Counted from the stretch's first letter, positions 16,655 through 25,670 are shown. The stretch: DNA of 48,573 nt from an uncultured Rhodospirillaceae bacterium (GCA_913020445.1 CAJWAR010000031.1:1-48573), one strand, 5' to 3'. A program made the numbers and translations. The notes: a model not told the origin generated them from the letters alone.

Positions 16655-17218
16655 TTAACCTTCCAGGTCGCCGTCATCCGCGATTAAATCATCATCGTTA
16701 TCATCAGCTTCTGCTGGTTCAATGTCTTCGGCTGAGATTTTGTCCGGCTCTTCCATTTCAACTTGCCCGGGAGCCTCGCTTTCGGTCCCTTCTGCCGCAG
16801 CTTCCTCTTCGGCAACAATTTCATCTTCCGGATCGACCATACCCTTACCGGCTTTATAGCGGGTGGTGATTTCCTCGGCGACCATGCCCAGCATGCTGTA
16901 ATCTTCGTCGTAATCATTGAGCCCATCCAACACGGAAAGCGCCGGGTCACTGTGGAATAATTTGCGCAATGCCAGCCGTTTGAGTTCTTCCGGCACGCCT
17001 TTCTTCATAAACACCGTGTAGTCGGAATCTTTATCGAGGGTATCAATGTCCGGCAGATCTTCCGGATCTATCACCGCCTCATCATTCTCAGGTGTTTCCG
17101 CGGTGGCATCGGCCGGTAGTGCCGCTTCGGGTTGCTCTGGAATTTTGTCACGTTCAGCCGTTTTGCGCTGCGACCAACGGCCTATGAAATTGCCGTCTTT
17201 GGTGGTCTCATCGCTCAT
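16655..17218 (-). CDS. DUF3306 domain-containing protein
   Basis: This 187-residue acidic protein has the DUF3306 pattern. The start reads FIGRWSQRKT, and a central conserved block reads DSDYTVFMKKGVPEELKRLALRKLF, then NDYDEDY. The C-terminal 70 residues are mostly Glu, Asp and Ala and look disordered. DUF3306 genes usually sit with DUF3305 in formate dehydrogenase clusters, and here the ATG overlaps the DUF3305 stop by four bases. The function is unknown; a role in enzyme maturation is inferred from linkage only. Confidence 0.88.
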   Translation of the reverse strand: MSDETTKDGNFIGRWSQRKTAERDKIPEQPEAALPADATAETPENDEAVIDPEDLPDIDTLDKDSDYTVFMKKGVPEELKRLALRKLFHSDPALSVLDGLNDYDEDYSMLGMVAEEITTRYKAGKGMVDPEDEIVAEEEAAAEGTESEAPGQVEMEEPDKISAEDIEPAEADDNDDDLIADDGDLEG

Positions 17219-17784
17219 GACGATGGCCGGTTATATTTATGACTGATCGGCGGTGGCGGTTTATCAAAACCTTCTTTGCGGGGGTCAAACTTCTTCTGCT
17301 TGCGTTTTTTAAAGGGCTCGTCCACATGATGTTGCTCAATATAGTCTGCCAGCCAAGCCATCACGGCCTCCGGCATCGGCACGGATTCAACAATTTCCTC
17401 GCCGCTATCCAAATAATCCTGCGCTTCGTAGGGACACACAGTGACAAGGAAAGGGTAGAGATCATGTTCATCCTCTTCGTCGTCGCTTTCACGCAGCACA
17501 ATAAAAACTGAAGGTCGCTCCAACGTCAGATTAAATTTGTAGCCCTCAGTTTCCTTGCGGAATATTTCGAGCGGCAGGGTGCCGGCATGAAACTGCGTCC
17601 AATCGCCCTCTTGATCGGTCCCGGACCTCAGCACTTTCCAGTCCTCAGTGTCGGCTGCACCCGGCAATACGGAGGCCACAGACCAATCATAGTCGAGCCA
17701 TTCATGATCCGACTCCCGGCGTTGGAGAACCACGCCTAATGGCAAAATCTGCTTTTTTTCGTCGCTCAAACCCAAGCCTTTCAA
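17215..17784 (-). CDS. DUF3305 domain-containing protein
   Basis: This 189-residue protein starts with the family signature LPLGVVLQRRESDHEWLDYDW and continues with FHAGTLPLEIFRKETEGYKFNL and the segment TVCPYEAQDYLDSGEE. The C-terminus is Lys/Pro rich. DUF3305 proteins accompany molybdenum or tungsten formate dehydrogenases in many proteobacteria and are probably cytoplasmic, since no signal peptide is visible. Translation is coupled to DUF3306 through an ATGA overlap, which suggests that the two act together. I cannot assign a biochemical activity. Confidence 0.88.
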   Translation of the reverse strand: MKGLGLSDEKKQILPLGVVLQRRESDHEWLDYDWSVASVLPGAADTEDWKVLRSGTDQEGDWTQFHAGTLPLEIFRKETEGYKFNLTLERPSVFIVLRESDDEEDEHDLYPFLVTVCPYEAQDYLDSGEEIVESVPMPEAVMAWLADYIEQHHVDEPFKKRKQKKFDPRKEGFDKPPPPISHKYNRPSS

Positions 17785-17951
17785 GCTGACTTCATGTAAT
17801 TAACAGGTTAAAACGAATTAATTGTTTTGTCACCGAACATGAATTTTGCCATAAAATCAATTTTTATAATAAAGTGGCGAATGGTCACTGACCTCAAGCT
17901 CTTAATAATTAATTAGAAATTATAGTTAGACACCTGGGTAGGCACTGACAC

Positions 17952-18656
17952 ATGTCTGATTTTAACGAAGCATTCTCGGCGGCATTTGCGCTTATACTGA
18001 GCTTTGAAAGCAGCTTAGCAGAAATTGTCGGCTTATCGCTGCAAATCAGCTTAATCGCTGTCCTGCTGGCCAGCCTGATCGGCTTACCGCTCGGCGCCGC
18101 CTTGGCTGTGTTTCGTTTCCCAGGCCGCACAACATTGGTTGTTATTTTAAATGCTCTCATGGGATTGCCGCCCGTTGTCGTGGGCCTGATCGTCTATTTG
18201 ATTTTATCCCGGTCCGGACCGTTGGGTACTTTGGGACTTTTATTTACGCCAACTGCGATGATCATCGCCCAGACCATCTTGATCACTCCGATAATCGCCG
18301 CCCTGACACGGCAATCGACGGAAACGCTATGGAATGAATATGCCGAACAATTCAGCTCCCTTGGCACGCCACCTAAGGAAACGGTGATCGCCCTCTTATG
18401 GGACAATCGGTTTAGTTTGGTGACGACAATCTTGGCTGGGTTTGGCCGCGCCAGTGCCGAAGTCGGTGCGGTGATGATTGTCGGCGGCAACATCGATCAT
18501 GTGACGCGCGTGATGACGACGACGATTGCCTTGGAAACCAGCAAGGGTAATCTCGCGCTGGCGCTTGGTCTCGGGGTTATCCTGCTCTGTCTCGCTCTCG
18601 GCGTAAATGCCGCCGCCTTTATCATCAATGAAGCAGCAATAAAACGTCATGGATAG
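17952..18656 (+). CDS. tupB: Tungstate-type ABC transporter permease
   Basis: This 234-residue membrane protein has about five to six helices and a MetI-like permease fold. It shows LSLQISLIAVLLASLIGLPLG near the start and the coupling-helix region LGTPPKETVIALLWDNRFSLV followed by GFGRASAEVGAVMIVGGNI. TupB/WtpB-type permeases share this GRAxxEVGAxMIVGGNI pattern. It begins a three-gene operon in which each gene overlaps the next by 4-8 bases. No good ribosome binding site is visible before ATG 17952. It should form the channel that imports tungstate, or possibly molybdate, for the formate dehydrogenase cofactor. Confidence 0.88.
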   Translation: MSDFNEAFSAAFALILSFESSLAEIVGLSLQISLIAVLLASLIGLPLGAALAVFRFPGRTTLVVILNALMGLPPVVVGLIVYLILSRSGPLGTLGLLFTPTAMIIAQTILITPIIAALTRQSTETLWNEYAEQFSSLGTPPKETVIALLWDNRFSLVTTILAGFGRASAEVGAVMIVGGNIDHVTRVMTTTIALETSKGNLALALGLGVILLCLALGVNAAAFIINEAAIKRHG

Positions 18657-19470
18657 TTCAGCTAATTCAAACATAGGCCTGAAACAAAGTCAGACGAAGG
18701 GGCATAACATTTTGCCGCTGAAGCTGGACAATGTGTCGTATGAAGTTAATGGCATGCGCTTGATCAAGGAGATGAGCCTGACGTTAAACTCTGGCACGAG
18801 CACCATCATTCTTGGTCCCAATGGCGCGGGAAAAAGTCTGCTTTTGCGATTGTGCCATGGTTTAATCAAGCCGAGCGATGGCGCACTTACCTGGCAGGGC
18901 CCGGCCAACGCCAATGCAGCGCAGTATCAGGCGATGGTCTTTCAGCGGCCCGTTATGCTGCGCCGCTCGGTGACCGCCAATCTTCATTTTGGCCTCAGGT
19001 CACGCGGGATTTCTCGAGCAGAGCGTGACCAAATCACCGATGAAATGTTGCAAATCACCGGCTTGGCGCGATTGGCAAAATCACCGGCTCGAGCTTTATC
19101 AATTGGCGAGCAGCAACGCCTCGCGCTCGCCCGCGCCTGGTCGTTAAAACCTGAAGTATTATTTTTAGACGAACCGACCGCCAATCTGGACCCGGCGGCA
19201 ACCCATTCGCTGGAAGAAATTATTTCGACGATTAAAACAACCGGCACCAAGATCGTCATGTCCACCCATGATCTTGGTCAGGCCAAACGATTGGCGGACG
19301 ACGTGTTGTTCTTATATCGCGGGCGATTACTGGAAAATGCGCCGGCCGATAAATTTTTTGACGAGCCCCAAAATGATCTCGCGCAGGCGTTCTTAAAAGG
19401 CGAGCTTCTCTGGTGGCATCGCCAGGAATTGAAACCACCTTCAGAAGTAAAATATCGAGGTATCAAGTGA
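18649..19470 (+). CDS. tupC: Tungstate-type ABC transporter ATP-binding protein
   Basis: This 273-residue ATPase energises the importer. It has Walker A GPNGAGKS at residues 56-63, a Q-loop in VFQRPVMLRRSV, a signature loop LSIGEQQR near 150-157 and Walker B LFLDEPTANLDP near 171-182. The switch His is in MSTHDLGQAKRLADD. The ATG overlaps the tupB stop by eight bases (ATGGATAG). The first ~22 residues precede the conserved core, so an internal start is possible but less likely given the overlap. It lacks the C-terminal MOP domain typical of ModC, consistent with the TupC subtype. Confidence 0.88.
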   Translation: MDSSANSNIGLKQSQTKGHNILPLKLDNVSYEVNGMRLIKEMSLTLNSGTSTIILGPNGAGKSLLLRLCHGLIKPSDGALTWQGPANANAAQYQAMVFQRPVMLRRSVTANLHFGLRSRGISRAERDQITDEMLQITGLARLAKSPARALSIGEQQRLALARAWSLKPEVLFLDEPTANLDPAATHSLEEIISTIKTTGTKIVMSTHDLGQAKRLADDVLFLYRGRLLENAPADKFFDEPQNDLAQAFLKGELLWWHRQELKPPSEVKYRGIK

Positions 19471-20306
19471 AGTTAGCCGCTAAATTTTTTCTCATAAGCT
19501 TAATTGCTGGCGTCACACTCACGGGAAATGTTTCTGCCGCCGAGCGTTTCATCGTCGTTGCCTCGACGACTTCAACGGTAAATTCCGGCTTGTTTGACTA
19601 CCTCCTGCCCAAATTCACCAGCAAGCACGGCCTTCAAATTCGGGTCGTTGGTGTCGGTACCGGGCAGGCAATACGGGTCGCGCGTCGCGGCGATGCGGAT
19701 GTGCTTTTTGTTCATCACAAAAAGTCAGAGTTGGCCTTTGTGCGCGCTGGCTTCGGCGTCGGGCGTAGCGACGTCATGTTTAACGACTTTGTGATTGTTG
19801 GCCCCGGAAAAGGTAAAGGAAACGACCCGGCAAAAGTCGGCCAAACAGAATCCGTCATATCAGCCTATAAAGCGATCGCCAACAGTAAATCGATTTTCAC
19901 CTCCCGCGGCGATGATAGCGGCACCCATAAGAAAAGCCTGTCCATCTGGCAAACGGCGCTCAAGATGGCACCTTCAAGCAACGGCGTAAAATGGTATCGG
20001 GAAACCGGTTCCGGCATGGGCGCCACGCTTAATATCGCATCATCGATGAACGCTTACACACTGACCGATCGGGCAACCTGGGAAAATTTTAAAAATAAGG
20101 GAGAGCTTAAAATTCTCTTTGAACATGATCCATTGTTGCAAAATCAATATGGCATCATCAAAGTAAACCCAGCGCGCCACAAACATGTCAAAAGCAAAGA
20201 AGCGAATACATTTATCAACTGGATACTCTCTACCGAAGGCCAGGCAGCAATCAACAATTACAGGCTTAACACCAAACAGGTATTTTTCGCCAACGCTAAA
20301 AAATGA
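19467..20306 (+). CDS. tupA: Tungstate-binding periplasmic protein
   Basis: From the GTG at 19467, which overlaps the tupC stop as GTGA, the product is 279 residues. A clear signal peptide (FFLISLIAGVTLTGNVSAAE) is present. The mature start has ASTTSTVNSGLFDYLLP, the TTST oxyanion-binding motif of TupA, followed by DADVLFVHHKKSE and VMFNDFVIVGP, also characteristic. These residues separate TupA from the molybdate-binding ModA family. The reading frame is open further upstream to 19413 inside tupC, but that start would lose the signal peptide position. It captures tungstate in the periplasm for TupBC. Confidence 0.9.
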   Translation: MKLAAKFFLISLIAGVTLTGNVSAAERFIVVASTTSTVNSGLFDYLLPKFTSKHGLQIRVVGVGTGQAIRVARRGDADVLFVHHKKSELAFVRAGFGVGRSDVMFNDFVIVGPGKGKGNDPAKVGQTESVISAYKAIANSKSIFTSRGDDSGTHKKSLSIWQTALKMAPSSNGVKWYRETGSGMGATLNIASSMNAYTLTDRATWENFKNKGELKILFEHDPLLQNQYGIIKVNPARHKHVKSKEANTFINWILSTEGQAAINNYRLNTKQVFFANAKK

Positions 20307-20313
20307 CAAATTT

Positions 20314-20341
20314 CAAATAACAAATAACAAATAACAAATAA
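20314..20341. repeat. Four tandem CAAATAA heptamers
   Basis: Four perfect copies of CAAATAA are followed by a partial copy, between the tupA stop and the ATG at 20367. The ribosome binding site AGGGAACGG lies after the array. The copy number is prone to replication slippage and would alter promoter-to-gene spacing in 7-base steps. A simple decayed intergenic repeat is equally possible. Confidence 0.85.
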
Positions 20342-20366
20342 CAATAAAACATCAGGGAACGGTTAG

Positions 20367-22430
20367 ATGAAATTAAACAACAAAGAAATTCTAATCTGCG
20401 ATTGCGAAGGCACGATGAAGTTGCCGAAAAAATCGCTTACTAAGCTTTTCGATGGTGACGTAAACATCAACACTCACCTGTGCCGTGCTCAGCTGGCTAA
20501 TTTTACCAATGCCGTTTCAGCTGGCGCGCCGATGGTTGTCGCCTGTACCCAGGAAGCGCCGTTATTTGTCGAAACTGCAGCTGAGGCCAATCCCGATCTG
20601 CAAATTTCCTACACCAATATTCGAGAACGCGCGGGCTGGTCAGAAGAAGCCAATAAAGCACTGCCAAAAATTCAGGCCTTAATCCAGGAAGCCACTTTGG
20701 ATGCGCCCATGGCGAACAGTATTTCAATGCGCTCCGAAGGCTCAGTTCTGATTTACGGCAAAGACGAAAACACGCTGGAAATTGCCAAGCAGCTATCCGA
20801 ACGCCTTGGCGTCACCTGCATTTTCAAAGGCAAGGCGGACATTCAGCCGCCGCGGCTTATGGATGTGCCGGTGTTTGCTGGTGAGATTAAATCGGTCAGC
20901 GGTCACCTCGGTGCTTTCAATGTTGTCGTTGATAAATACGCCACCGTTCAAGTTTCATCGCGCGGCAGTTTCGAAATCGGCAGCAAAAATAAGGATGTTG
21001 CTATCGAGTTTGATCTCATCCTCGATATCTCCAGTGGCAAGCCGCTGATCACGGCGCCGGAAAAACGGGAAGGCTACTTCCACGTTGAAGCCAAGGATCC
21101 CGCCGGCATTCAAAAGGCATTATTTGATATCGTCGATCTAGTCGGCGAGTTTGAGAAGCCGCGCTATATAAAATATGACAATAATATCTGCGTCCATGCG
21201 CGCAGTTCTCAAACTGGCTGCACGCGGTGCCTGGATGTCTGCCCGACCGGCGCCATCACACCAGCCCAGGATGAAGTTGAAATCGATGCCTATATCTGCG
21301 CCGGTTGCGGCAGTTGTGCATCCGTTTGCCCGACGGGTGCTGCGAGCTATCAGCTTCCCGCTGGAAATTTTATTTTTGAACGGGTGAAATTACTGCTCGA
21401 TAGCTACCGGAAAGCGAAGGGCGAAAATTCTGTCTTACTGCTGCACGATACCAGTTACGGCGAGGATATGATTGCCGCCATCGCGCATATGGGGCGCGGT
21501 TTGCCTGCCCATGTGTTGCCGTTTGCTCTCACTGAAGTTACTCAAATTGGTTTTGATTTTTTCGCCGTTGCGATGGCCTATGGTGCCGGCGCCCTGCGTA
21601 TATTGACCGGCCCTGGAAATACAGGTGAAACCGACGGCTTGGCAGGTCAGATCGAATTAGCCGATGCCGCTTTGGTGGGGCTTGGCTATGGCGACAATCG
21701 AGTGGCCATCATCGATCAGGCTGACCCGGAGGCAGTTGCCGATGCTCTCTATGCCGATATCGACACCTTGCCGATTGAGCCTGGCGACTTTGCCCCAATG
21801 GGTAACAAGCGTTCTTTGGTTAATCTCGCTCTCAATCACCTCCACGAGCAAGCGCCGACGCCGGTAGACATCTTGCCGCTCTCAACCGGTGCCCCCTTTG
21901 GCGCCATTGAGGTAAACACGGAAGCTTGCACGATTTGCCTGTCTTGTGTTGCTGCCTGTCCGACCGGCGCCTTGAAGGACAATCCCGACAGCCCGCAATT
22001 TACTTTTACCGAAACAGCTTGTGTGCAGTGCGGATTGTGCCGGACGATTTGTCCGGAATCAGTCATTACTCTGTCGCCGCGTTTTAACTTCGATAAAGAG
22101 GCTCGTGACACAATCATCGTTAAAGAAGAAGAACCTTTCGAATGCGTTAAATGTGGCGAGCCGTTTGGTGTTAAATCCTCCATCGATCAAATGGTTGAAA
22201 AACTGCGCGGTCATTCGATGTTTGCTGATGATGCGGCACTTGAACGCATTAAAATGTGCCCAGACTGCCGCGTTACCGATCAGTTTGATGACCCGGATAC
22301 GCCGATGGCTGTTGGTGATCGCCCCGAAATTCGGACGACGGCGGATTATCTAGAAGAACGTGAAAAAATGCGCGAAGAAGCCGAGGAATTCAAAAAATCA
22401 CACGACCTGGATGACCCTGAAGACGCTTAA
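20367..22430 (+). CDS. Four-cluster [4Fe-4S] electron-transfer protein
   Basis: This 687-residue cytoplasmic protein begins with an HdrA-like or flavin-free N-terminal domain (ILICDCEGTMKLP, CTQEAPLF). It carries two paired ferredoxin modules: CTRCLDVCPTGAI with CAGCGSCASVCPTGAA near residues 290-325, and CTICLSCVAACPTGAL with CVQCGLCRTICPES near 525-570. A C-terminal CVKCGEPFGVKSS...CPDC zinc-ribbon-like segment follows. Proteins of this layout recur next to formate dehydrogenase, DUF3305 and TorD genes. It may act as a soluble electron carrier or assembly factor for formate dehydrogenase, but this is inference from position. It is downstream of the Tup operon and convergent with DUF6494. 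Confidence 0.85.
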   Translation: MKLNNKEILICDCEGTMKLPKKSLTKLFDGDVNINTHLCRAQLANFTNAVSAGAPMVVACTQEAPLFVETAAEANPDLQISYTNIRERAGWSEEANKALPKIQALIQEATLDAPMANSISMRSEGSVLIYGKDENTLEIAKQLSERLGVTCIFKGKADIQPPRLMDVPVFAGEIKSVSGHLGAFNVVVDKYATVQVSSRGSFEIGSKNKDVAIEFDLILDISSGKPLITAPEKREGYFHVEAKDPAGIQKALFDIVDLVGEFEKPRYIKYDNNICVHARSSQTGCTRCLDVCPTGAITPAQDEVEIDAYICAGCGSCASVCPTGAASYQLPAGNFIFERVKLLLDSYRKAKGENSVLLLHDTSYGEDMIAAIAHMGRGLPAHVLPFALTEVTQIGFDFFAVAMAYGAGALRILTGPGNTGETDGLAGQIELADAALVGLGYGDNRVAIIDQADPEAVADALYADIDTLPIEPGDFAPMGNKRSLVNLALNHLHEQAPTPVDILPLSTGAPFGAIEVNTEACTICLSCVAACPTGALKDNPDSPQFTFTETACVQCGLCRTICPESVITLSPRFNFDKEARDTIIVKEEEPFECVKCGEPFGVKSSIDQMVEKLRGHSMFADDAALERIKMCPDCRVTDQFDDPDTPMAVGDRPEIRTTADYLEEREKMREEAEEFKKSHDLDDPEDA

Positions 22431-22431
22431 A

Positions 22432-22638
22432 CTAGTTGAGGCCAATCTCGCCGTCGATATCGACGGATTTGTTTAGCACACCAATGTTAAGCGTAACTTT
22501 CATATCAAGAACTTCATCACCCTGAAGAGCACCCTCTTCCATCGCTTTACGCACGGCGTTTTCAATTTCCCGCTGAGACGTAATACCAACCTTCTTGAGA
22601 TATCTTCGGATGTTCATATTAAACTGATCATCGTCCAT
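22432..22638 (-). CDS. DUF6494 family small protein
   Basis: This 68-residue protein starts MDDDQFNMNIRRYLKKVG and continues with SQREIENAVRKAMEEG and TLNIGVLNKSVDIDGEIGL. That is the compact pattern I associate with DUF6494 proteins. A ribosome binding site GGGAGA precedes the ATG by about eight bases. It lies 19 bases downstream of the DUF6352 gene, so the two form an operon, and it ends one base from the stop of the convergent Fe-S gene. Function unknown; it recurs in formate dehydrogenase neighbourhoods. Confidence 0.8.
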   Translation of the reverse strand: MDDDQFNMNIRRYLKKVGITSQREIENAVRKAMEEGALQGDEVLDMKVTLNIGVLNKSVDIDGEIGLN

Positions 22639-22657
22639 CGTGGTCTCCCGTTATAAT

Positions 22658-23671
22658 TTAGGCACTTTCTGCCAAAGGCAAATTGACCAAAAGATTTTGC
22701 GGTTTCAAGCGTAGCAGATTATCTGCTGTCATCGCCATACCAAGGTAAATCGGCCGCCCGGCAATGTCCGGTTTAATCAGCGTTTCATCTCTGATTTCCA
22801 TCCGGAACAAGGACACCAGGCGCTGATTTCTCTCCTCTGCAACTTCATTGCCGTTGTATAAATCATTCAACAAAGCAGTTGCTTCCGTATCAAGTCCGAT
22901 ATGCCAAACCCAGCTATCTTCTTTCACTTCTTCTAGTGGCTGAATATTGACCGGTACTTGATAGAAATGGTTCACCCATCTTTCCATCACCCGGCAAAGC
23001 GACGTATTCGCTTGTCCCCAAACCCTAAGATCGAGAACCGTATCGTAGTTGTCGGATCTATCCCAATAAATTTCTGCGTTTTTGTCGCTCAAAACATCGA
23101 GTTCAATTTCCTTTGCGCCGGCATCATTTTTACCTTTGGCAATTTCGAGACTCGCCGGTGCCCCGGAAGATAGATGGAGATCTACGGTATCCGCATCGGC
23201 CGCCATTATGGCTTCATTTTGTAGTGTTATTTTTTGTTCCCGGAACAACATCTCGCCACAACGCACCCACAGGGGATAAAGCGTGTCCGCTAAGATATTG
23301 TGTAAGATAATTTGGGTCAGTTGGTTGATAAACAATGGTGGAATTTGACCACCCGGATTTTTAAAGAGGCCTAAGTAACAGTCCTCAACTGTTTCCGCTG
23401 TCACCAAACGATCCCGAAACCCTATCACCACCTGATAATTTTCTTTAATATCATCGTCCGCCATGGCGGCTATATCAGCGGATGATATATCTGATTTCGG
23501 GTTTTCCAGTAGTCGTGCGTGAAGGGCGCGTTCCACCTCGCACGATTCTTCCACCGGCTCCATTTCCGGACGCATCAAATAGGCGCGCAAAAAATCATCA
23601 GTCACTGCCAGGTGACCGCCGGGTGTTTTATCGAGTAATCTGTATCCAGAATCTAACCAAAAATCGGGCAT
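22658..23671 (-). CDS. DUF6352 family protein
   Basis: This 337-residue protein opens with MPDFWLDSGYRLLDKTPGGH, followed by VTDDFLRAYLMRPEM and EESCEVERALHARLLENP, which I recognise as the DUF6352 pattern. There is no signal peptide, membrane helix or metal motif, so it is probably cytoplasmic. It is transcribed with DUF6494 and lies at the distal edge of the formate dehydrogenase island, supporting a shared accessory role. No catalytic function can be proposed from the sequence. Confidence 0.8.
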   Translation of the reverse strand: MPDFWLDSGYRLLDKTPGGHLAVTDDFLRAYLMRPEMEPVEESCEVERALHARLLENPKSDISSADIAAMADDDIKENYQVVIGFRDRLVTAETVEDCYLGLFKNPGGQIPPLFINQLTQIILHNILADTLYPLWVRCGEMLFREQKITLQNEAIMAADADTVDLHLSSGAPASLEIAKGKNDAGAKEIELDVLSDKNAEIYWDRSDNYDTVLDLRVWGQANTSLCRVMERWVNHFYQVPVNIQPLEEVKEDSWVWHIGLDTEATALLNDLYNGNEVAEERNQRLVSLFRMEIRDETLIKPDIAGRPIYLGMAMTADNLLRLKPQNLLVNLPLAESA

Positions 23672-23725
23672 TTACAGCACCAAAATTTAGGCCTCACACA
23701 CTTTCAAATTGAATCAGCAAACCAA

Positions 23726-24715
23726 TCACACTTTAAAGACTTTGCCCAGTTCTTCAGGGAAAAGCTCTTCTGGAGCAACTTCGCGGTGGCAGATGCCCTG
23801 GTCATAAGAATATTTGAGGAAAGCCTCCAAGGTTGGACGATTGGGCTCTAAACCGTATGGAAAGAAATCTTCGCCAAATAATTCCTTGGTTCGTTCTGCC
23901 GCCTCGTAACACCAGGCGAAAGGGAAACGTGTCGCCGCAATTTCTTGCGCTCGCGTAACGCTGTTTTCTTTCGATGCCGTGAAGGCTTTATACAAATTCA
24001 TGGCGATCCAGGGATTGGCTTCATAGACATCACGTCGTAGCGCAATGATGTGCATAATCGGGAAAATATTGGTTGCCTTGAAATAAGCTTCTTCGACTTC
24101 CCGGTAGTTCGGGATAAGCCGCTTGATGCTGGGATCGCCATCTTCGAAAGGTTGCGGCGGATGAGCCGTCGCCGCTGCATCGATATCACCGTTGAGCAGC
24201 ATTTCGGTCAGCGACTTATCAGACACCGGTGTCAGCGAAACGCCTTTTGGTAGCTTCAGCTTCACCTTTTCATCCCGGCCCGCCTGATTGACGCCCGACT
24301 GAAACCACTCAATATCGGTAAGCGGAATACCAAGCTGATCGACCAGCCAGCCGCGGGTATAGATCGATGCGGTTTGCGCCCATTCCGGAATGCCAATTTT
24401 TTTGCCGGCCAAATCTTCTGGCCCTTTGAGCGGGCTATCCGCTTTCACATAGATGGAGGATTGGCGAAAGACGCGGGACGGAAACACCGGCAGGCCGATG
24501 ACTTTGCCATTGTCTTGAGAAATAAAAGAGGCAAACTTGCCGAACGACATTTCCGAAACTTCCCATTCCTGAAAATTCACGAAACGCGCAAAGGTCTCTT
24601 CAATGGAAAAACGCATACAATTTAAATCAATGCCTTCCACCGGTACGGTACCGTCGATCAGGTCGCGAAAATGATCATATCCGCTGGCGGCAAAATTGAG
24701 GCGAAGCTTTGTCAT
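23726..24715 (-). CDS. 4,5-dihydroxyphthalate decarboxylase-like / periplasmic-binding-fold protein
   Basis: This 329-residue protein resembles the 4,5-dihydroxyphthalate decarboxylase family, which shares the fold of NMT1/TauA-type substrate-binding proteins. Visible markers are FRDLIDGTVPVEGIDLNCM, the FARFVNFQEWEVSEMSFGKF segment, GLPVFPSRVFRQSSIYV, DLAGKKIGIPEWAQTA and AAATAHPPQPF. No signal peptide is present, which favours a cytoplasmic enzyme over a transport receptor. It is followed by degraded sequence and a MarR-type regulator, and an HpaB-type oxygenase lies 4 kb away, so aromatic acid catabolism is likely. Actual decarboxylase activity is not certain because the family is broad. 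Confidence 0.8.
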   Translation of the reverse strand: MTKLRLNFAASGYDHFRDLIDGTVPVEGIDLNCMRFSIEETFARFVNFQEWEVSEMSFGKFASFISQDNGKVIGLPVFPSRVFRQSSIYVKADSPLKGPEDLAGKKIGIPEWAQTASIYTRGWLVDQLGIPLTDIEWFQSGVNQAGRDEKVKLKLPKGVSLTPVSDKSLTEMLLNGDIDAAATAHPPQPFEDGDPSIKRLIPNYREVEEAYFKATNIFPIMHIIALRRDVYEANPWIAMNLYKAFTASKENSVTRAQEIAATRFPFAWCYEAAERTKELFGEDFFPYGLEPNRPTLEAFLKYSYDQGICHREVAPEELFPEELGKVFKV

Positions 24716-24727
24716 TTATTTAGTTCC

Positions 24728-25104
24728 TTAAACTACATCCTGTTCAAATACTGAGGGCGCCGGCGGCGCCAATTCCAAGGTGTTGACCGTAATCGCGTAG
24801 GTTATGCAGCGTCCAACCGCCATCGTAAGCGTGACCGCTATTTCATGTCCCACTTCGTCGATCAACACATCAAACTCTTGAGCGACATCATTACCGAAAG
24901 TTCTAAACGCCACCAGCGCCTATTTCTGCGCCGCAATCTCGTCATCCGACATGTGTAAGGCCTCTTCGGGATCGCAGGCATTAACTTCGGCGATCCACTC
25001 CAAAGAATAGCCGAGGCGCTCCACCCGCGGGCGCAATACTCGTCATGATTCACTTGACTTGCCATAGGCTTGAAAACGCCCCCATCAATAGGCGCTAAAT
25101 CCAA
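24728..25104 (-). pseudogene. Degraded coding remnant of unknown family
   Basis: Two overlapping minus-strand frames read as pieces of one protein. One reads ...GGVFKPMASQVNHDEYCAR up to about 25030. After a frame change come VERLGYSLEWIAEVNACDP and EEALHMSDDEIAAQK, then a TAG at 24920-24922, then VAFRTFGNDVAQEFDVLIDE and a hydrophobic tail to 24728. The fragments are too ordinary in composition to be noise, but they carry a frameshift and a stop. I could not identify the family. The gap 25105-25199 shows nothing else. It adjoins the 4,5-dihydroxyphthalate decarboxylase-like gene and was probably part of the same pathway. Confidence 0.5.
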
Positions 25105-25199
25105 TTGTAAAATTTACTTAGAAATCTTAGCAATTTGAGAAATTGCGGTCAACTTGAATGACACTAATAAACAATAAAAGCACAACAAAAAGCGTGAAT

Positions 25200-25670
25200 T
25201 TAATCGTCGACACCAATCTCTTCAATAACATTGGCGCGAATTTTATTGATCACTTTGGTGAATTCTTTAATTTCTTTTTTGGTTATTCCTTTGGCCGCCA
25301 CTTTGTTGACGCTCATCGCGTAGGGAATCAATTTGGGTTCCAGAGCGCGGCCCTTTTTGGTCAGGTATATATGATTTGCCCGCCGATCAGATTTATTCCG
25401 CACCCGCTTAATAATCCCCTGTTTTTCCATCCGCAGCAGCGCGCTTTGGGTCGTTGGCTCGGTGGTGCAGACGCGCTGGCTTAATTCTCTTTGACTAATA
25501 CCTTCTTCTTCCCAGAGCACGCGGAGCTGATACCACTGCGCGGTCGACAGATTATGCTCCTGCAAATGGGCACGCAGAACAATCTGCATATGCAGCATGG
25601 TATCTCGAATGAGAAATCCAACACTCTCTGAAGGCGGCAAACTGCCATTAGATTTCTTTTTAGGGGGCAT
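25200..25670 (-). CDS. MarR family transcriptional regulator
   Basis: This 156-residue winged-helix regulator shows the MarR pattern. An N-terminal dimerisation helix is followed by LSTAQWYQLRVLWEEEGISQRELSQRVCTTEPTTQSALLRMEKQGIIKRV, containing the recognition helix. The wing is DRRANHIYLTKKGRAL. MarR proteins commonly sense aromatic acids and repress adjacent catabolic genes. The gene lies between the degraded remnant and the class II aldolase on the same strand, so its former targets may include the 4,5-dihydroxyphthalate decarboxylase-like gene. No clear palindromic operator was recognised nearby. Confidence 0.92.
   Translation of the reverse strand: MPPKKKSNGSLPPSESVGFLIRDTMLHMQIVLRAHLQEHNLSTAQWYQLRVLWEEEGISQRELSQRVCTTEPTTQSALLRMEKQGIIKRVRNKSDRRANHIYLTKKGRALEPKLIPYAMSVNKVAAKGITKKEIKEFTKVINKIRANVIEEIGVDD

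Noticed and set aside
24920..24922. In-frame TAG as a recoded (pyrrolysine) codon
   Set aside because: The surrounding remnant also has a frameshift, the family is unknown and no methylamine methyltransferase context exists, so decay is simpler.
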